NCBI GenBank assembly: GCA_022561755.1
Contig: JADFQN010000006.1
Location: 1 to 47,587 of the forward strand
Direction of reading: 5' to 3'
DNA length: 47,587 nucleotides
Source: Bacteroidota bacterium
Lineage (GTDB): Bacteria > Bacteroidota > Rhodothermia > Rhodothermales > Rubricoccaceae
Position 1 is the stretch's first letter. Each line of letters starts with the position of its first letter. The notes below the pieces were generated by a model, which was not told where the DNA came from, made no database searches, and worked only from the letters and a program-made list of their open reading frames with translations. The position numbers and the translations under genes were made by a program. Positions 33,682-42,504 of this stretch are shown in pieces.

Positions 33682-34698
33682 CTAACCTTCAACCGCCGGA
33701 ACTTGCTGTGTTAAACAGTGGCAGGAGCCGAATCCGCAAACCAGCGCACCCGCATCAATCGGGACCACCTCTCGGTGCGGGAAGCAGGATTGCAAGCGCT
33801 CTCTGGCCGATTTGTCCTCCGGCACGCCAAACGCCGGTATCAGCACCACCTCGTTGGCGATGTAGAAATTGAGGTAGCTCGCCGGCAGGCGTTGGCCCCG
33901 GTAGAAGAGAGGTGATGGCATGGGCAGCTCGATGACTTTCAGGGTGGATCCGTCCAGCATTCGGTGGGTTTGGAGTCGGTTCAGGTTCTCACAGAGAGGT
34001 CGGTAGTTCGCATCTGAGGGGTCCTCTTCGATAGCGGCAACCACAGTTTGCGGGCCAACAAAGCGGGCAAGGTCATCGACGTGGCCGTCCGTATCATCGC
34101 CGACGATGCCTTCGCCGAGCCAGATGACCTCGTTGATGCCAAGCCCTCTTTGAAGCAGCGCCTCAATCTCATCGCGCGTCAAATCGGGGTTGCGGTTGGG
34201 GTTGAGCAAACACGACTCGGTTGTAAGGCACGCACCCTGCCCGTTCACGTCGATCGCGCCGCCTTCCAGGACCATCGGAAACGAAAGGGTTGGAATGTGC
34301 AGCTCTGCTGCCATCCTCTTCGGTACGCGGTTGTTCATCTCAATCCGGTCGTACTTGCGGCCCCACGCGTTGAACTCCCAGTCCGTGGCGACGAGGCCTT
34401 CCTCACCCACAACGAACAACGCGCCGTAGTCGCGGATCCACTCGCCGTCTGTAGGGAGGACGAGGAGGCGCACTGCGGCATCGACGCCGGTTGGAATCCC
34501 TTCATCAGCGAGAATGACTCGGATGGCCTCGCGGTGGTCGCCATCCAGTGTGTTCACATCAACCGATTCGCTCCGGGACAAAGCCCGAATCATGTCGATG
34601 TAGGCTGGAATCACCTCTTCACGCCGCCCGGGCCACGTGTCGTCGCAGTGGGGCCACGTGAGCCACGTCGTGGCGTGCGGCACCCACTCGGCGGGCAT
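33682..34698 (-). CDS. aguA: Agmatine deiminase
   Basis: A 338-residue enzyme that turns agmatine into N-carbamoylputrescine, the middle of the arginine-to-putrescine route. MPAEWVPHATTWLTWPHCDD is the AguA start. DGEWIRDYGALFVV and VLEGGAIDVNGQGACLTTES, with NPNRNP, are the guanidine-modifying-enzyme core. HVDDLARFV carries the catalytic His. The nucleophile Cys is in CGFGSCHCLTQQVPA, where the family usually has a G-G-N-x-H-C-x-T-Q-Q form; the final Cys is kept. ATG at 34698 is preferred; a TTG at 34722 would add eight residues. AguB and a broken SpeA lie upstream on the same strand. Confidence 0.93.
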   Translation of the reverse strand: MPAEWVPHATTWLTWPHCDDTWPGRREEVIPAYIDMIRALSRSESVDVNTLDGDHREAIRVILADEGIPTGVDAAVRLLVLPTDGEWIRDYGALFVVGEEGLVATDWEFNAWGRKYDRIEMNNRVPKRMAAELHIPTLSFPMVLEGGAIDVNGQGACLTTESCLLNPNRNPDLTRDEIEALLQRGLGINEVIWLGEGIVGDDTDGHVDDLARFVGPQTVVAAIEEDPSDANYRPLCENLNRLQTHRMLDGSTLKVIELPMPSPLFYRGQRLPASYLNFYIANEVVLIPAFGVPEDKSARERLQSCFPHREVVPIDAGALVCGFGSCHCLTQQVPAVEG

Positions 34699-34775
34699 GC
34701 GATGTCGATGTTGGGGAGTCAAGGGATTCGGTACGTGAGGGGCTGATCGGAATCGAGATGGGGACGTGAATACCG

Positions 34776-34937
34776 TAGAGACGACCCCGTGGGGCGTCTC
34801 AAGGGGTTGTTTAGGAGTACCGCTTCGCCCCGGGCCTGCCGGGATCGGTTCGCCGTCAGCGTTGAGGTCTCAATGGGGTTGTTTAGGAGTACCGCTTCGC
34901 CCCCCTCTCTCTTCGGGATCTCCCCCGTCAGGGGGAG
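34776..34937. repeat. Direct repeat and hairpins between aguB and aguA
   Basis: A GTAGAGACG...CGTCTC palindrome occupies 34776-34800. A perfect 28-bp direct repeat beginning GGGGTTGTTTAGGAGTACCG lies at 34803-34830 and 34875-34902, both preceded by GTCTCAA. A hairpin CTCCCCC/GGGGGAG at 34920-34937 follows. On the minus strand this hairpin is 16 bp after the aguB stop and may terminate it. No gene fits in 34723-34953. Confidence 0.75.
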
Positions 34938-34953
34938 AGTTTTCGTTGGGTGT

Positions 34954-35871
34954 TCATTCTTGGTCCAAAAAGCGTTCGGTCAGCCCCTCGTAAGCATCCA
35001 CGCGGCGGTCGCGGAGGAACGGCCAGCCCGTTCGGGCAGTGTCGATGGCGCCCAGTTCGACCTCCACGACGAGCACCCCCTCCTTATCGGTCGGGGCCTG
35101 CACGACGATCGAGCCGTCCGGGGCGGCTACAAAACTCGATCCCCAGAACTCGATTCCCCGTCCAGCCGATTCGGCCTCCGAATCAGCGGGATCAGTCGGT
35201 TCGAACCCCAGCCGGTTTACCGACACCACGTAGCATCCGTTGGCAATAGCGTGCGCCCTTTGGGTAGTGATCCAGGCCTCGCGCTGCACCTCACCGAGTT
35301 CAGCCTTCTCACCGGGGTGCCAACCAATTGCGGTGGGGTAGAAGAGGATGTCGGCCCCTTGCAACGCCGTCAGGCGCGCGGCCTCGGGGTACCACTGGTC
35401 CCAGCAGATCAACACGCCAAAGTTGCCCCACGACGTGTTCCACGCTCGAAACCCGAGGTCGCCGGGTGTGAAGTAGAACTTCTCATAGTAGAGCGGGTCG
35501 TCCGGGATGTGCATCTTGCGGTACTTCCCGATGTAGCCGGCGCCACAGTCGATAACGGCTGCCGTGTTATGGAAGAGCCCACGTGCGCGCTGCTCGAACA
35601 GGCTCGCAATCACCACAACATCAAGCTCTGCCGCTACGGCTTCCAGGTGCTCCGTGGTTGGCCCCGGCACCGCTTCGGCGAGGTCGAACCGTGCGGCGTC
35701 CTCCGTCTGGCAGAAATAGCGCGTCTGGAACAGCTCGGGCAGGCAGATGACCTCCGCGCCACGCTCTGCGGCTTCGCGAAGGCGGCGGATGGCTTTCTCC
35801 AGATTAGCGTTAGGGTCGTCGCTCATTCGCATCTGAATGAGCCCGATTCGACGTTTGGCTTCACTGCTCAT
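34954..35871 (-). CDS. aguB: N-carbamoylputrescine amidase
   Basis: A 305-residue nitrilase-family amidohydrolase that releases putrescine from N-carbamoylputrescine. The Glu-Lys-Cys triad is visible: VICLPELFQTRYF, GKYRKMHIPDDPLYYEK and GVLICWDQWYPEAARL. FYTPGD-type FYFTPGD and AIGWHPGE also match AguB. The start ATG overlaps the stop of the SpeA remnant (ATGA), so translation was coupled to speA in an original speA-aguB-aguA order. Confidence 0.94.
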   Translation of the reverse strand: MSSEAKRRIGLIQMRMSDDPNANLEKAIRRLREAAERGAEVICLPELFQTRYFCQTEDAARFDLAEAVPGPTTEHLEAVAAELDVVVIASLFEQRARGLFHNTAAVIDCGAGYIGKYRKMHIPDDPLYYEKFYFTPGDLGFRAWNTSWGNFGVLICWDQWYPEAARLTALQGADILFYPTAIGWHPGEKAELGEVQREAWITTQRAHAIANGCYVVSVNRLGFEPTDPADSEAESAGRGIEFWGSSFVAAPDGSIVVQAPTDKEGVLVVEVELGAIDTARTGWPFLRDRRVDAYEGLTERFLDQE

Positions 35872-36371
35872 GATTCCGACTCCAGATACGTGAAGCCATC
35901 CATCATCGCGCGGAACCGGGCGAGCGTCTCCGCGCCCTCCTCCCGCGAAACGCGGCCTTCGGCAACCCTGGCGCGGACAAGCCCATCAACCGTTTCAAAT
36001 AGATGGTGCGGATCGTACTGAACGCGCTCCAGCATATCGGTGACGCGCATTCCCGGGATGATCTCACTTATCGAAAATCCGTCGGGCGCGGCTTCATCCT
36101 CAGCATCGTACGCTTCCGTCACCGTGCCGAAGAGGTTATGGTGGTCGCTCAAGCTGTCTTGATATGCACCGGTCAGGAATATGCCGAGGAAGTACCGCTC
36201 GCCGGGCAGAATGGGGTGGAGGTTGAGGTAGTTGGCCGATCCGTTCGGCGAGATGAAGTGGCTGATCGTTCCGTAGCAGTCGCACGTGAGATCGACGAGG
36301 CGTGAGCGCCGCGTAGGGACTTCATCCAGCCGGTGGATGGGCATGATCGGAAACCGCTGGCCGATAGACCA
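35868..36371 (-). pseudogene. speA: Biosynthetic arginine decarboxylase, C-terminal fragment only
   Basis: The last ~167 residues of SpeA (the full protein is about 630). AWSIGQRFPIMPIHRLDEVP and RRSRLVDLTCDCYGTISHFI align with the SpeA C-terminal barrel, including the conserved C-D of the active-site loop. FLTGAYQDSLSDHHNLFG and RVQYDPHHLF ... YLE complete the normal end. Homology stops sharply at the Trp codon 36369-36371, and beyond it lies the deoxyhypusine-synthase-like gene on the other strand. The PLP-binding domain is missing. SpeA makes agmatine for AguA and AguB next door, so a functional copy would have to be elsewhere. A GTG at 36383 opens the residual frame. Confidence 0.85.
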
Positions 36372-36375
36372 GGCG

Positions 36376-37227
36376 ATGAGCACGGCGGAGCTTGGGATCT
36401 CGCTCGCCGAGATGATCCGGCACAGTTACGTGGACATCATTTCGTGTACAGGCGCCAATCTGGAGGAAGATCTGTTCAACCTCGTTGCACACGACCACTA
36501 CGTCCGCATGCCCAACTACCGCGACCTCACTCCAGAAGACGAACAAGCACTTGTTGAACGAGGGCTAAACCGGGTGACGGATACGTGCATCCCCGAGGAA
36601 GAGGCCTTCCGGCGGTTGGAGAAGCCGCTGTTGGAGGAGTGGCAACGCGCCGATCAATCGGGCGAGCGCTTTTTCCCGCACGAGTTTCTGTACCGCCTGA
36701 TTCGCTCGGGCGTGCTGGAAGAACACTACCAGATCGATCCCAAAGATTCATGGCTTGCTGCCGCTGCCGAGCGCGACCTGCCCATCGTTGTGCCGGGATG
36801 GGAGGATTCCACTTCGGGCAACATCTTCACCGCACATTGCCTGAAGGGCGACGTGAAAAACGTCCACACGGTGCGGACGGGCATCGAGTACATGATGGTT
36901 CTCGCCGACTGGTACACGGCCAACAGCGGTGGCACGGGCATCGGGTTTTTTCAGATTGGAGGCGGGATCGCAGGCGATTTCCCGATCTGCGTTGTGCCGA
37001 TGCTGGAGCAGGACGTGGAGCGTCCCACGCCGCTGTGGAGCTACTTCTGCCAGATCTCGGATTCCACGACGAGCTACGGCTCGTATTCCGGCGCCGCCCC
37101 AAACGAAAAGATTACATGGGGCAAGCTCGGCCCGGATACGCCGAAGTTCCTCATCGAAAGCGACGCGACGATCGTTGCCCCGCTGATGTTCCAGTACGTG
37201 CTGGAAACCGCCGTTCGGCGCGCATAA
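36376..37227 (+). pseudogene. Deoxyhypusine-synthase-like protein, N-terminus missing
   Basis: 283 residues of the bacterial deoxyhypusine synthase family, starting at MSTAELGISLAEMIRHSYVD. The bulk is excellently conserved: CTGANLEEDLFNLVAHDHY, NRVTDTCIPEEEAF, VPGWEDSTSGNIF and the NAD/polyamine site QIGGGIAGDFPICVVPML with CQISDSTTSYGSYSGA. Family members begin about 40 residues earlier with a helix ahead of the A-M-S-T-A-E segment; that part is replaced here by reverse-strand SpeA sequence. The ATG at 36376 happens to keep the frame, so a short protein could still be made. In bacteria the activity is probably homospermidine- or deoxyhypusine-like and unproven. Convergent with the next gene. 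Confidence 0.82.
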
Positions 37228-37244
37228 CGTGTTGCCGTTCACGG

Positions 37245-37272
37245 GTAGGGGCGAGATCTATCTCGCCCCTAC
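37245..37272. terminator. Bidirectional hairpin between convergent genes
   Basis: GTAGGGGCGAGA (37245-37256) and TCTCGCCCCTAC (37261-37272) form a perfect 12-bp stem with a TCTA loop. It is the only sequence between the two convergent genes and overlaps the stop of the minus-strand one. GTAGGGGCGA palindromes are common intergenic repeats and double as terminators. Confidence 0.75.
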
Positions 37273-37682
37273 GCGAAATCCACCATCTCCGCCCTGTCGC
37301 CGCGCAGCCATCGAATCACGTCCACCGTGTCGATGACGAGCGAAATGGCATTCGTAACCATGAGGGCCCGGATCCACAGTCCGAAGGATTCGGCCGCCGG
37401 AAACATCTCCATGCGCATGGCCAGCCAGATTAACAGCGGGTACCAGAACACGTGCCCCAACCCGAGTAAGCGGCTGAATCCGGTTTCTGCCGTCAGATAA
37501 CCCATCAGTGTTCCGCCTGCCAGAAAGATAACGGCGATGACGCGCGCCTCCGGATGGTTCCAGAAGAATATCGGAACGAGAAGGTTGACCGTGATCAACC
37601 AGCCCACCCAGATGGTGGTGTAGTTCGGGCTTTTCCAGATCCCGGTCATGAGTTTGACGAGCCCAGCGAGTAGGTAGCGCAT
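37269..37682 (-). CDS. Four-helix membrane protein, unknown
   Basis: A 137-residue protein from ATG at 37682. Helices are seen at TTIWVGWLITVNLLVPIFFW, ARVIAVIFLAGGTLMGYLTA, LLGLGHVFWYPLLIWLAMRM and LWIRALMVTNAISLVIDTVD. The W-N-H-P and G-H-V-F-W-Y motifs look family-conserved, but I do not recognise the family with certainty. The C-terminus ends in the repeat hairpin. The DUF2911 gene lies 82 bp upstream on the same strand. Confidence 0.7.
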   Translation of the reverse strand: MRYLLAGLVKLMTGIWKSPNYTTIWVGWLITVNLLVPIFFWNHPEARVIAVIFLAGGTLMGYLTAETGFSRLLGLGHVFWYPLLIWLAMRMEMFPAAESFGLWIRALMVTNAISLVIDTVDVIRWLRGDRAEMVDFA

Positions 37683-37764
37683 TCGGCGAAACAGAAAAAC
37701 GTACAGATGCAAAATACCCGACGCCGCGTGAGCGACGCCGGGTAAGGCAAATGCGAACGCGAGA

Positions 37765-38808
37765 TTAGTTCGAAGCTCTGAGCTGCGTAAGTACCCCGTC
37801 GATCCGCGCATGCTGCCCTTGCGGGGCCATGCTGCGCGCGTGCTCGAAATGTTCGATAGCTTCGCTGGTCTCGCCGACGGCTGCCAAAGCCTCACCGAGA
37901 CTGTCGTGGACGTTCCACGAATCGGGATAGTCGGCGACGTTCTTGCGGAACACGGGAATGGATTCCTGCTGACGGCCTCCAAAGAGGAGTTGGTAGCCGT
38001 ACGCGTTCATCTCGTTCTCGTTGGCGATGGCGTAGAACTGGTCTTCCATCACGTCGGCTTCGGTTGTGCGGCCCAGTGCGTTCAGGATGCCCATCTTCGT
38101 GAGCGAGTTCGCACCGTTTGTAGCCGTCTGCATGGACTGATCTACCCAGCCCAGAGCGTCTTCCAGACGCACGTTGCTTTGCAGAGCGAAGGCTGCGATC
38201 TGGTTCCAGCCGTTCCACGAGAACCGGCGAAAGCCGCGCAGTTCCACCAGCATATTGTCGAGGACGACGTCGGTCGTGTTCACCTCAATAGAAATGGGGA
38301 TTTCAAGTTCTTCCCAGGCCATCACCATTTCTGCAGACGTGTTGGTGGTCTCTTCGAAGCGGTAGCTGAGGCGTTCTTTGTGGTCTGCGGGCCGTGGAGC
38401 AGCCGAAACGCGTAGGGCGTCCTCGCTCTGATCGTAGGAGAATGAGCCCCACGCATCGGCCATCTTGCTGAATATGACGGTCCACGAGCTGGTGGTAGGG
38501 AGGAAATGGAGGCCGTAGCGCCCGGCGGGCAGCGCCTCGCCATTGACGGTGACATCGGACGACACCTCAAAAATGGTGTTCTCGTTAGCGCCGCCGCGCC
38601 AGACGGTGTCGTATGGAACGAGCGCGCCCCAGATGGGCCGGTCGTTGACGCCGGGCCGGTGGTAGTCGACGGAGATTTCCGTGAGGCCAACCGTCTGCAT
38701 TACAGCCGCGTGCTGGCTTGCACGGGGTGTCGTGAGGTTGGGCTGAGCAAAGGAGATGGGGGCCACAAGTAACGCGGCGGCCAGCCATAGAACGTAGCGG
38801 GTCTTCAT
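37765..38808 (-). CDS. DUF2911 domain protein with C-terminal TPR-like region
   Basis: A 347-residue exported protein. The signal is MKTRYVLWLAAALLVAPISF. The DUF2911 domain holds VGLTEISVDYHRPGVNDRPI and WGALVPYDTVWRGGANENTI, then GEALPAGRYGLHFLPTTSSW and VIFSKMADAWGSFSY. From about residue 225 the sequence is helical and TPR-like (NVHDSLGEALAAVGETSEAI). Such proteins are common in Bacteroidota and unassigned; periplasmic location is likely. Confidence 0.88.
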   Translation of the reverse strand: MKTRYVLWLAAALLVAPISFAQPNLTTPRASQHAAVMQTVGLTEISVDYHRPGVNDRPIWGALVPYDTVWRGGANENTIFEVSSDVTVNGEALPAGRYGLHFLPTTSSWTVIFSKMADAWGSFSYDQSEDALRVSAAPRPADHKERLSYRFEETTNTSAEMVMAWEELEIPISIEVNTTDVVLDNMLVELRGFRRFSWNGWNQIAAFALQSNVRLEDALGWVDQSMQTATNGANSLTKMGILNALGRTTEADVMEDQFYAIANENEMNAYGYQLLFGGRQQESIPVFRKNVADYPDSWNVHDSLGEALAAVGETSEAIEHFEHARSMAPQGQHARIDGVLTQLRASN

Positions 38809-38903
38809 GGGGGTAGGGTGATGGTGAGGCGAAAAAATTAGCACACCAGTATAGGGACGCCCTCACAAATGTGTTGCGAAGGGCACGCGAGATTGCCCTG
38901 CCA

Positions 38904-39815
38904 CTATCGACCGATCCTTCTGCGCGGCCCCCTCAGCCCATAAAATGTACACGTCGTCCCATCGGGGATTTCATCCGGATCAAACACCTGTAGCAGTGCT
39001 CCGCTAAACTCATTGGTCGTACTCCCGATGTAGATACCGCCGTCAGGCCCAATTGCCGGGTGGTTCCACTCGATGTGGCCGTCTACCTCATAGTCCCATA
39101 GAAGCGAGAATTCAAGTGTTTGTTCATCATACTGGATTGCTTGCACATGCCCGTTGACGGCGCTGTTGCCGAAACGCCCGCGAACACCCACGTACACAAC
39201 CCCGTTGGCTCCGATGGCCGGTGAAGTGAGGCTTCCAACCGCGGATGACGTGTCATCTGAGGGATCGTACTCGGCCAGCACACTGCCTGAAGCCGGATCG
39301 ACGGCATACAGCTCGCCTTCTTCTTTTCTGTTGAAGATGACCGTGCCCAGGTTGGCCGTCGTCACGTAGAGGCGCGTCGTCTGTCCGCTCTCCTCGCGCA
39401 GCCCGATTCCGTGAATGAACTGAGCGCCGTTCGGCAACTCAACCCAGGGCGTCTCCCAAAAATATTCAGGCGGTTGATTCGGGCCGTTATCGCGGATCGC
39501 TGCTAGAACGGGTACTGTCCCGAAGCCGCGCGAGATGTAGCCACCCACGAAGATCGTCCCGTCGCTGCCGACGGCCAGGGTGGTTGTGAACACTGCCTCG
39601 CTACCGTGGCTCAGCTCCATCTCCCATCTGAGTGGACTCGGGCTCCGCAGAGCCCCATGCGCATGAAGGAAGGCGTACAGCGAAGAGGGATTGTTATCGC
39701 CCCCATCCGTGAAGGTGCTCGCGTAGACCGTCCGCCCGTCGGCGCTCAGGGCCGGCGATACATAGAAGTAATGCGGAATCGAGTCATCGGACGACCGGCT
39801 CCAACTGGAAATCAT
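38904..39815 (-). pseudogene. PQQ-like beta-propeller fragment without N-terminus
   Basis: About 303 residues of propeller repeats: SPALSADGRTVYAST, TLAVGSDGTIFVGG, SPAIGANGVVYVGV and HPAIGPDGGIYIGS, each a PQQ-like blade. There is no signal peptide. The first residues (MISSWSRSSDDSIPHYFY) overlap, in another frame, the end of the DUF1800 remnant at 39784-39815. The C-terminus ends abruptly with GLRGPRRRIGR. The gene has therefore lost its export signal and probably its first blades, apparently by the same deletion that cut DUF1800. Confidence 0.65.
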
Positions 39816-40476
39816 GGGTCAGAAGAAGGTCCGCGAGGTCCTCTACGACATCCGGGCTCGGAATCTCGTAAACAAAGAGGCGGTAGAGCCGGGCCGCGAG
39901 GAAGTAGGAATCGATGCTCGTGACAAAGTGGTCGTGCCAGAACATGGTCAGCCGTTCTCTCAGTGCTGTTCCAGCTTGTAGCAGCGCCAACGACTCGCTG
40001 TAAACCTCCACCTCCGTATCGAGAATCCAGCCCATATTTGCCCCGATGAAAGCGTCAATTTCCGATTGAGGCGCATCCGGCGGAGGAACGGGTTCGTCGA
40101 TCCAAGGAGGCGTAGGCGGGAGGGGCGCCGCAAGCGCCGCGTCGATGATGGCATCTACGGCGTTACTCGGATCGCCGGCAAGGACGGCGTCGATCGCCGC
40201 CGGATCCGCGCCATAGCCTATTCGCCGTAGAAGATGGAGGGCTCTTCGCCTGTTCCACGGGTTTTCCGACGACGGAACGTACGGCTCAAGTCCAGTTCTG
40301 GTATCTAGCGGTTCGCCTTGGGGGGCGGAGAATGGCTCACGTTCAGGCGGCGCCTCCGTCCATCATATCGGCAGGCGGTCGTCCGCAAACCGGCCCGGCA
40401 AGTATTCGAATCCGGGACCAGAGAGCGCGTCCCCCGCAGCAGGAGAGGCACGGCCGAGAAAGGTGCGTCGATCCAT
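39784..40476 (-). pseudogene. DUF1800 family protein, degraded
   Basis: One minus-strand frame carries, from ATG at 40476, a Tat-like start MDRRTFLGRASPAAG, then a TGA stop at 40363-40365, then, still in frame, DUF1800 sequence: NPWNRRRALHLLRRIGYGAD, SEIDAFIGANMGWI and the family hallmark LRERLTMFWHDHFVTSIDSY. That is followed at once by AARLYRLFVYEIPSPDVVED, which belongs near the C-terminus; roughly 150-200 residues, including the expected N-E-N-x-A-R-E-L-x-E-L segment, are missing. It ends at VVR without the normal last block. So there are three lesions: a nonsense codon, an internal deletion and a truncated end. DUF1800 genes usually pair with DUF1501; none is present. Confidence 0.72.
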
Positions 40477-40743
40477 TGGGTATTCGGGTTTGGCGAAAGC
40501 GCGCAGCCGCCTTGAGTATCGGCATTAACACACCCAATTACAATATGGACTGATTCCCACCTCAACATGTTACAGGCGTGTGGCAATCTTGGATGCAGCA
40601 CACCATGCTCGAACGCACTGAGGGACACTCCTTCGCAACTGGTTTTGGTGGCGGCAGCGCCTATTTTTTTCCTTGCGTGCTCGTTTATTGCATCCGCTTG
40701 TCTACATTCCACCAGACCACCAAACACATTTGCAAAAGGACTC

Positions 40744-42504
40744 ATGCGCGCAGTTGCCCTACTTATAACGGCTGCTCTGTTGGCATCGCCGGTCTTCCCT
40801 CAGTCTGTTGAGTTTACCGATGTTGCAGCAGACCTTGGAATTGAGCATACAGACACGGGTAACTTCTATGGCGCCGGCCTGAGTTTCCGTGACTTCGACG
40901 GCGATGGTTGGGATGACCTAAGCCTCACTTCTGGTGCGAATGAGACACTAGCCATCTACCTCAATGGGGAGGCTACGTCATTTGTACATGCTTCGCTGGC
41001 GCTACCCGGCCTCCAGGTTTCCGAGTCGGAGGTTGTCTTGTGGGCTGATTACGACAACGACGGAGATCAGGACCTGTTCGTCGGCTACAAAGCGATCCCA
41101 AACCAGCTTTTCCGGAACGATGGCGGCGTGTTTACTGACGTTACGGCAGCAGCTGGTCTACCAACGGAGGAGCCGGCTCCGCTCCACCGGACGTCGACGG
41201 CCGCCTGGGGCGATTACAACAATGACGGCGCTCTCGACCTCTTCATAGGCAATTATGGAGAGGGGTGGGATAAAAATGATCTATTCCGCAACAACGGCGA
41301 CGGTACTTTTACGGAGGTGGCCGATTTAGCTGGCGTCGGTGAAGCAAGGCTTCCGTTCGCGGTCGTCTGGGCTGACTACGACGAGGATGGTTGGCAAGAC
41401 CTTTACGTCGGCAACGACCGCGATAGAGGGAATCAACTTTTCCACAACAACGCCGACGGGACGTTCGACGACGTGAGCCGGGAATCGGGTGCCGGTATAG
41501 TGATGGGGGCAATGGGTATCGCTGTAGGTGACTATGACGGTGATCTGGACATCGACTTCTATGTGTCCAACACGCCCGTTGGCAACGTGTTACTCCGAAA
41601 CAACTCTGACGGCACTTTTACAGAAGTAGCGGAGGAGGCGGGTGTATCGGTAAACCAACTTTGTTGGGGCGTCAATTTCTTCGATGCGGACAATGACGGC
41701 GATCTTGACCTCTTCGTAGCCAGTGGCGGGTGGAGTGAAGGAAGTCTCGAGAACATCCTGTTTGCGAATCTGGGCGACGGCACTTTTCGACGGTACCTGG
41801 TCTTCGAGGGGTATGCTTATTCCAGCTTTGGGACGGCGATTGGGGATTTTGATCGCAACGGATATCCCGACATTGCCATTCTCAACACGGATGATCCTTT
41901 TACGCTCTGGAGGAACAGCGGCGGACCGAACCACTGGCTGCGAATCGATCTCGAAGGGACGACCAGCAACCGGGACGCGATCGGCAGCCGGGTTGAAGTC
42001 TATGCGGGAGGACAGGCCTACGTGCGGACGACGCACGCGGGCCTCAGCTACAAATCGCAGCACAGCCACACCCTGACGGTAGGGGTCGGTTTGGCGACGC
42101 TGGTGGATTCGCTGGCCATCTTATGGCCTGGCGGGAGCCGCGAAGTCCACTATAACCTTGGAATAGATCGAATCCACCATTTCACAGAAGGCGTCGTCAC
42201 TTCCACGAGTCCGGAGATTCCGGGTCAAACTAACATCACGTTAGAGCCGGCCTTTCCGAATCCTTTCTCAGCAGCAACATCGTTGCGGTGGAGTGGGGCG
42301 CTTGGTGTAAATCAGATCTTGGCCGTCTATGATGTCATGGGCCGCCGCGTGCACACAGTGGCTCTACCACGTGGCAAAATGAGCGGAGAAATCACGTGGG
42401 ATGGACGCGATTCGCAAGGACGCCTCTTGCCCAGTGGCATATACTTCTTTCGGCTGGAAGGCGTGACCGAGGCAAAGGCGCGATCGGTGGTGCTTCTGCG
42501 CTAG
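40744..42504 (+). CDS. Secreted FG-GAP/VCBS repeat protein with UnbV domain and type IX sorting tail
   Basis: A 586-residue exported protein. Signal MRAVALLITAALLASPVFPQ, with AAAGGA five bases upstream supporting ATG at 40744. Seven or so FG-GAP/VCBS blades follow with calcium-binding acidic loops such as DFDGDGWDDL, DYDNDGDQDLF and DYNNDGALDLF, alternating with R-N-N-G-D-G-T-F-T-E-V strands. The ASPIC/UnbV domain is seen as GSRVEVYAGGQAYVRTTHAG and SYKSQHSHTLTVGVG. The tail is a type IX sorting domain: EPAFPNPFSAATSLRW, YDVMGRRV, WDGRDSQGRLLPSGIYFFRL. The TAG stop (42502) is the first three bases of element B2. Confidence 0.92.
   Translation: MRAVALLITAALLASPVFPQSVEFTDVAADLGIEHTDTGNFYGAGLSFRDFDGDGWDDLSLTSGANETLAIYLNGEATSFVHASLALPGLQVSESEVVLWADYDNDGDQDLFVGYKAIPNQLFRNDGGVFTDVTAAAGLPTEEPAPLHRTSTAAWGDYNNDGALDLFIGNYGEGWDKNDLFRNNGDGTFTEVADLAGVGEARLPFAVVWADYDEDGWQDLYVGNDRDRGNQLFHNNADGTFDDVSRESGAGIVMGAMGIAVGDYDGDLDIDFYVSNTPVGNVLLRNNSDGTFTEVAEEAGVSVNQLCWGVNFFDADNDGDLDLFVASGGWSEGSLENILFANLGDGTFRRYLVFEGYAYSSFGTAIGDFDRNGYPDIAILNTDDPFTLWRNSGGPNHWLRIDLEGTTSNRDAIGSRVEVYAGGQAYVRTTHAGLSYKSQHSHTLTVGVGLATLVDSLAILWPGGSREVHYNLGIDRIHHFTEGVVTSTSPEIPGQTNITLEPAFPNPFSAATSLRWSGALGVNQILAVYDVMGRRVHTVALPRGKMSGEITWDGRDSQGRLLPSGIYFFRLEGVTEAKARSVVLLR

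Noticed and set aside
40363-40365. In-frame TGA in the DUF1800 remnant as a selenocysteine or recoded codon
   Set aside because: Other genes in the window use TGA as a normal stop, no SECIS-like hairpin is evident just downstream, and the gene has further lesions.
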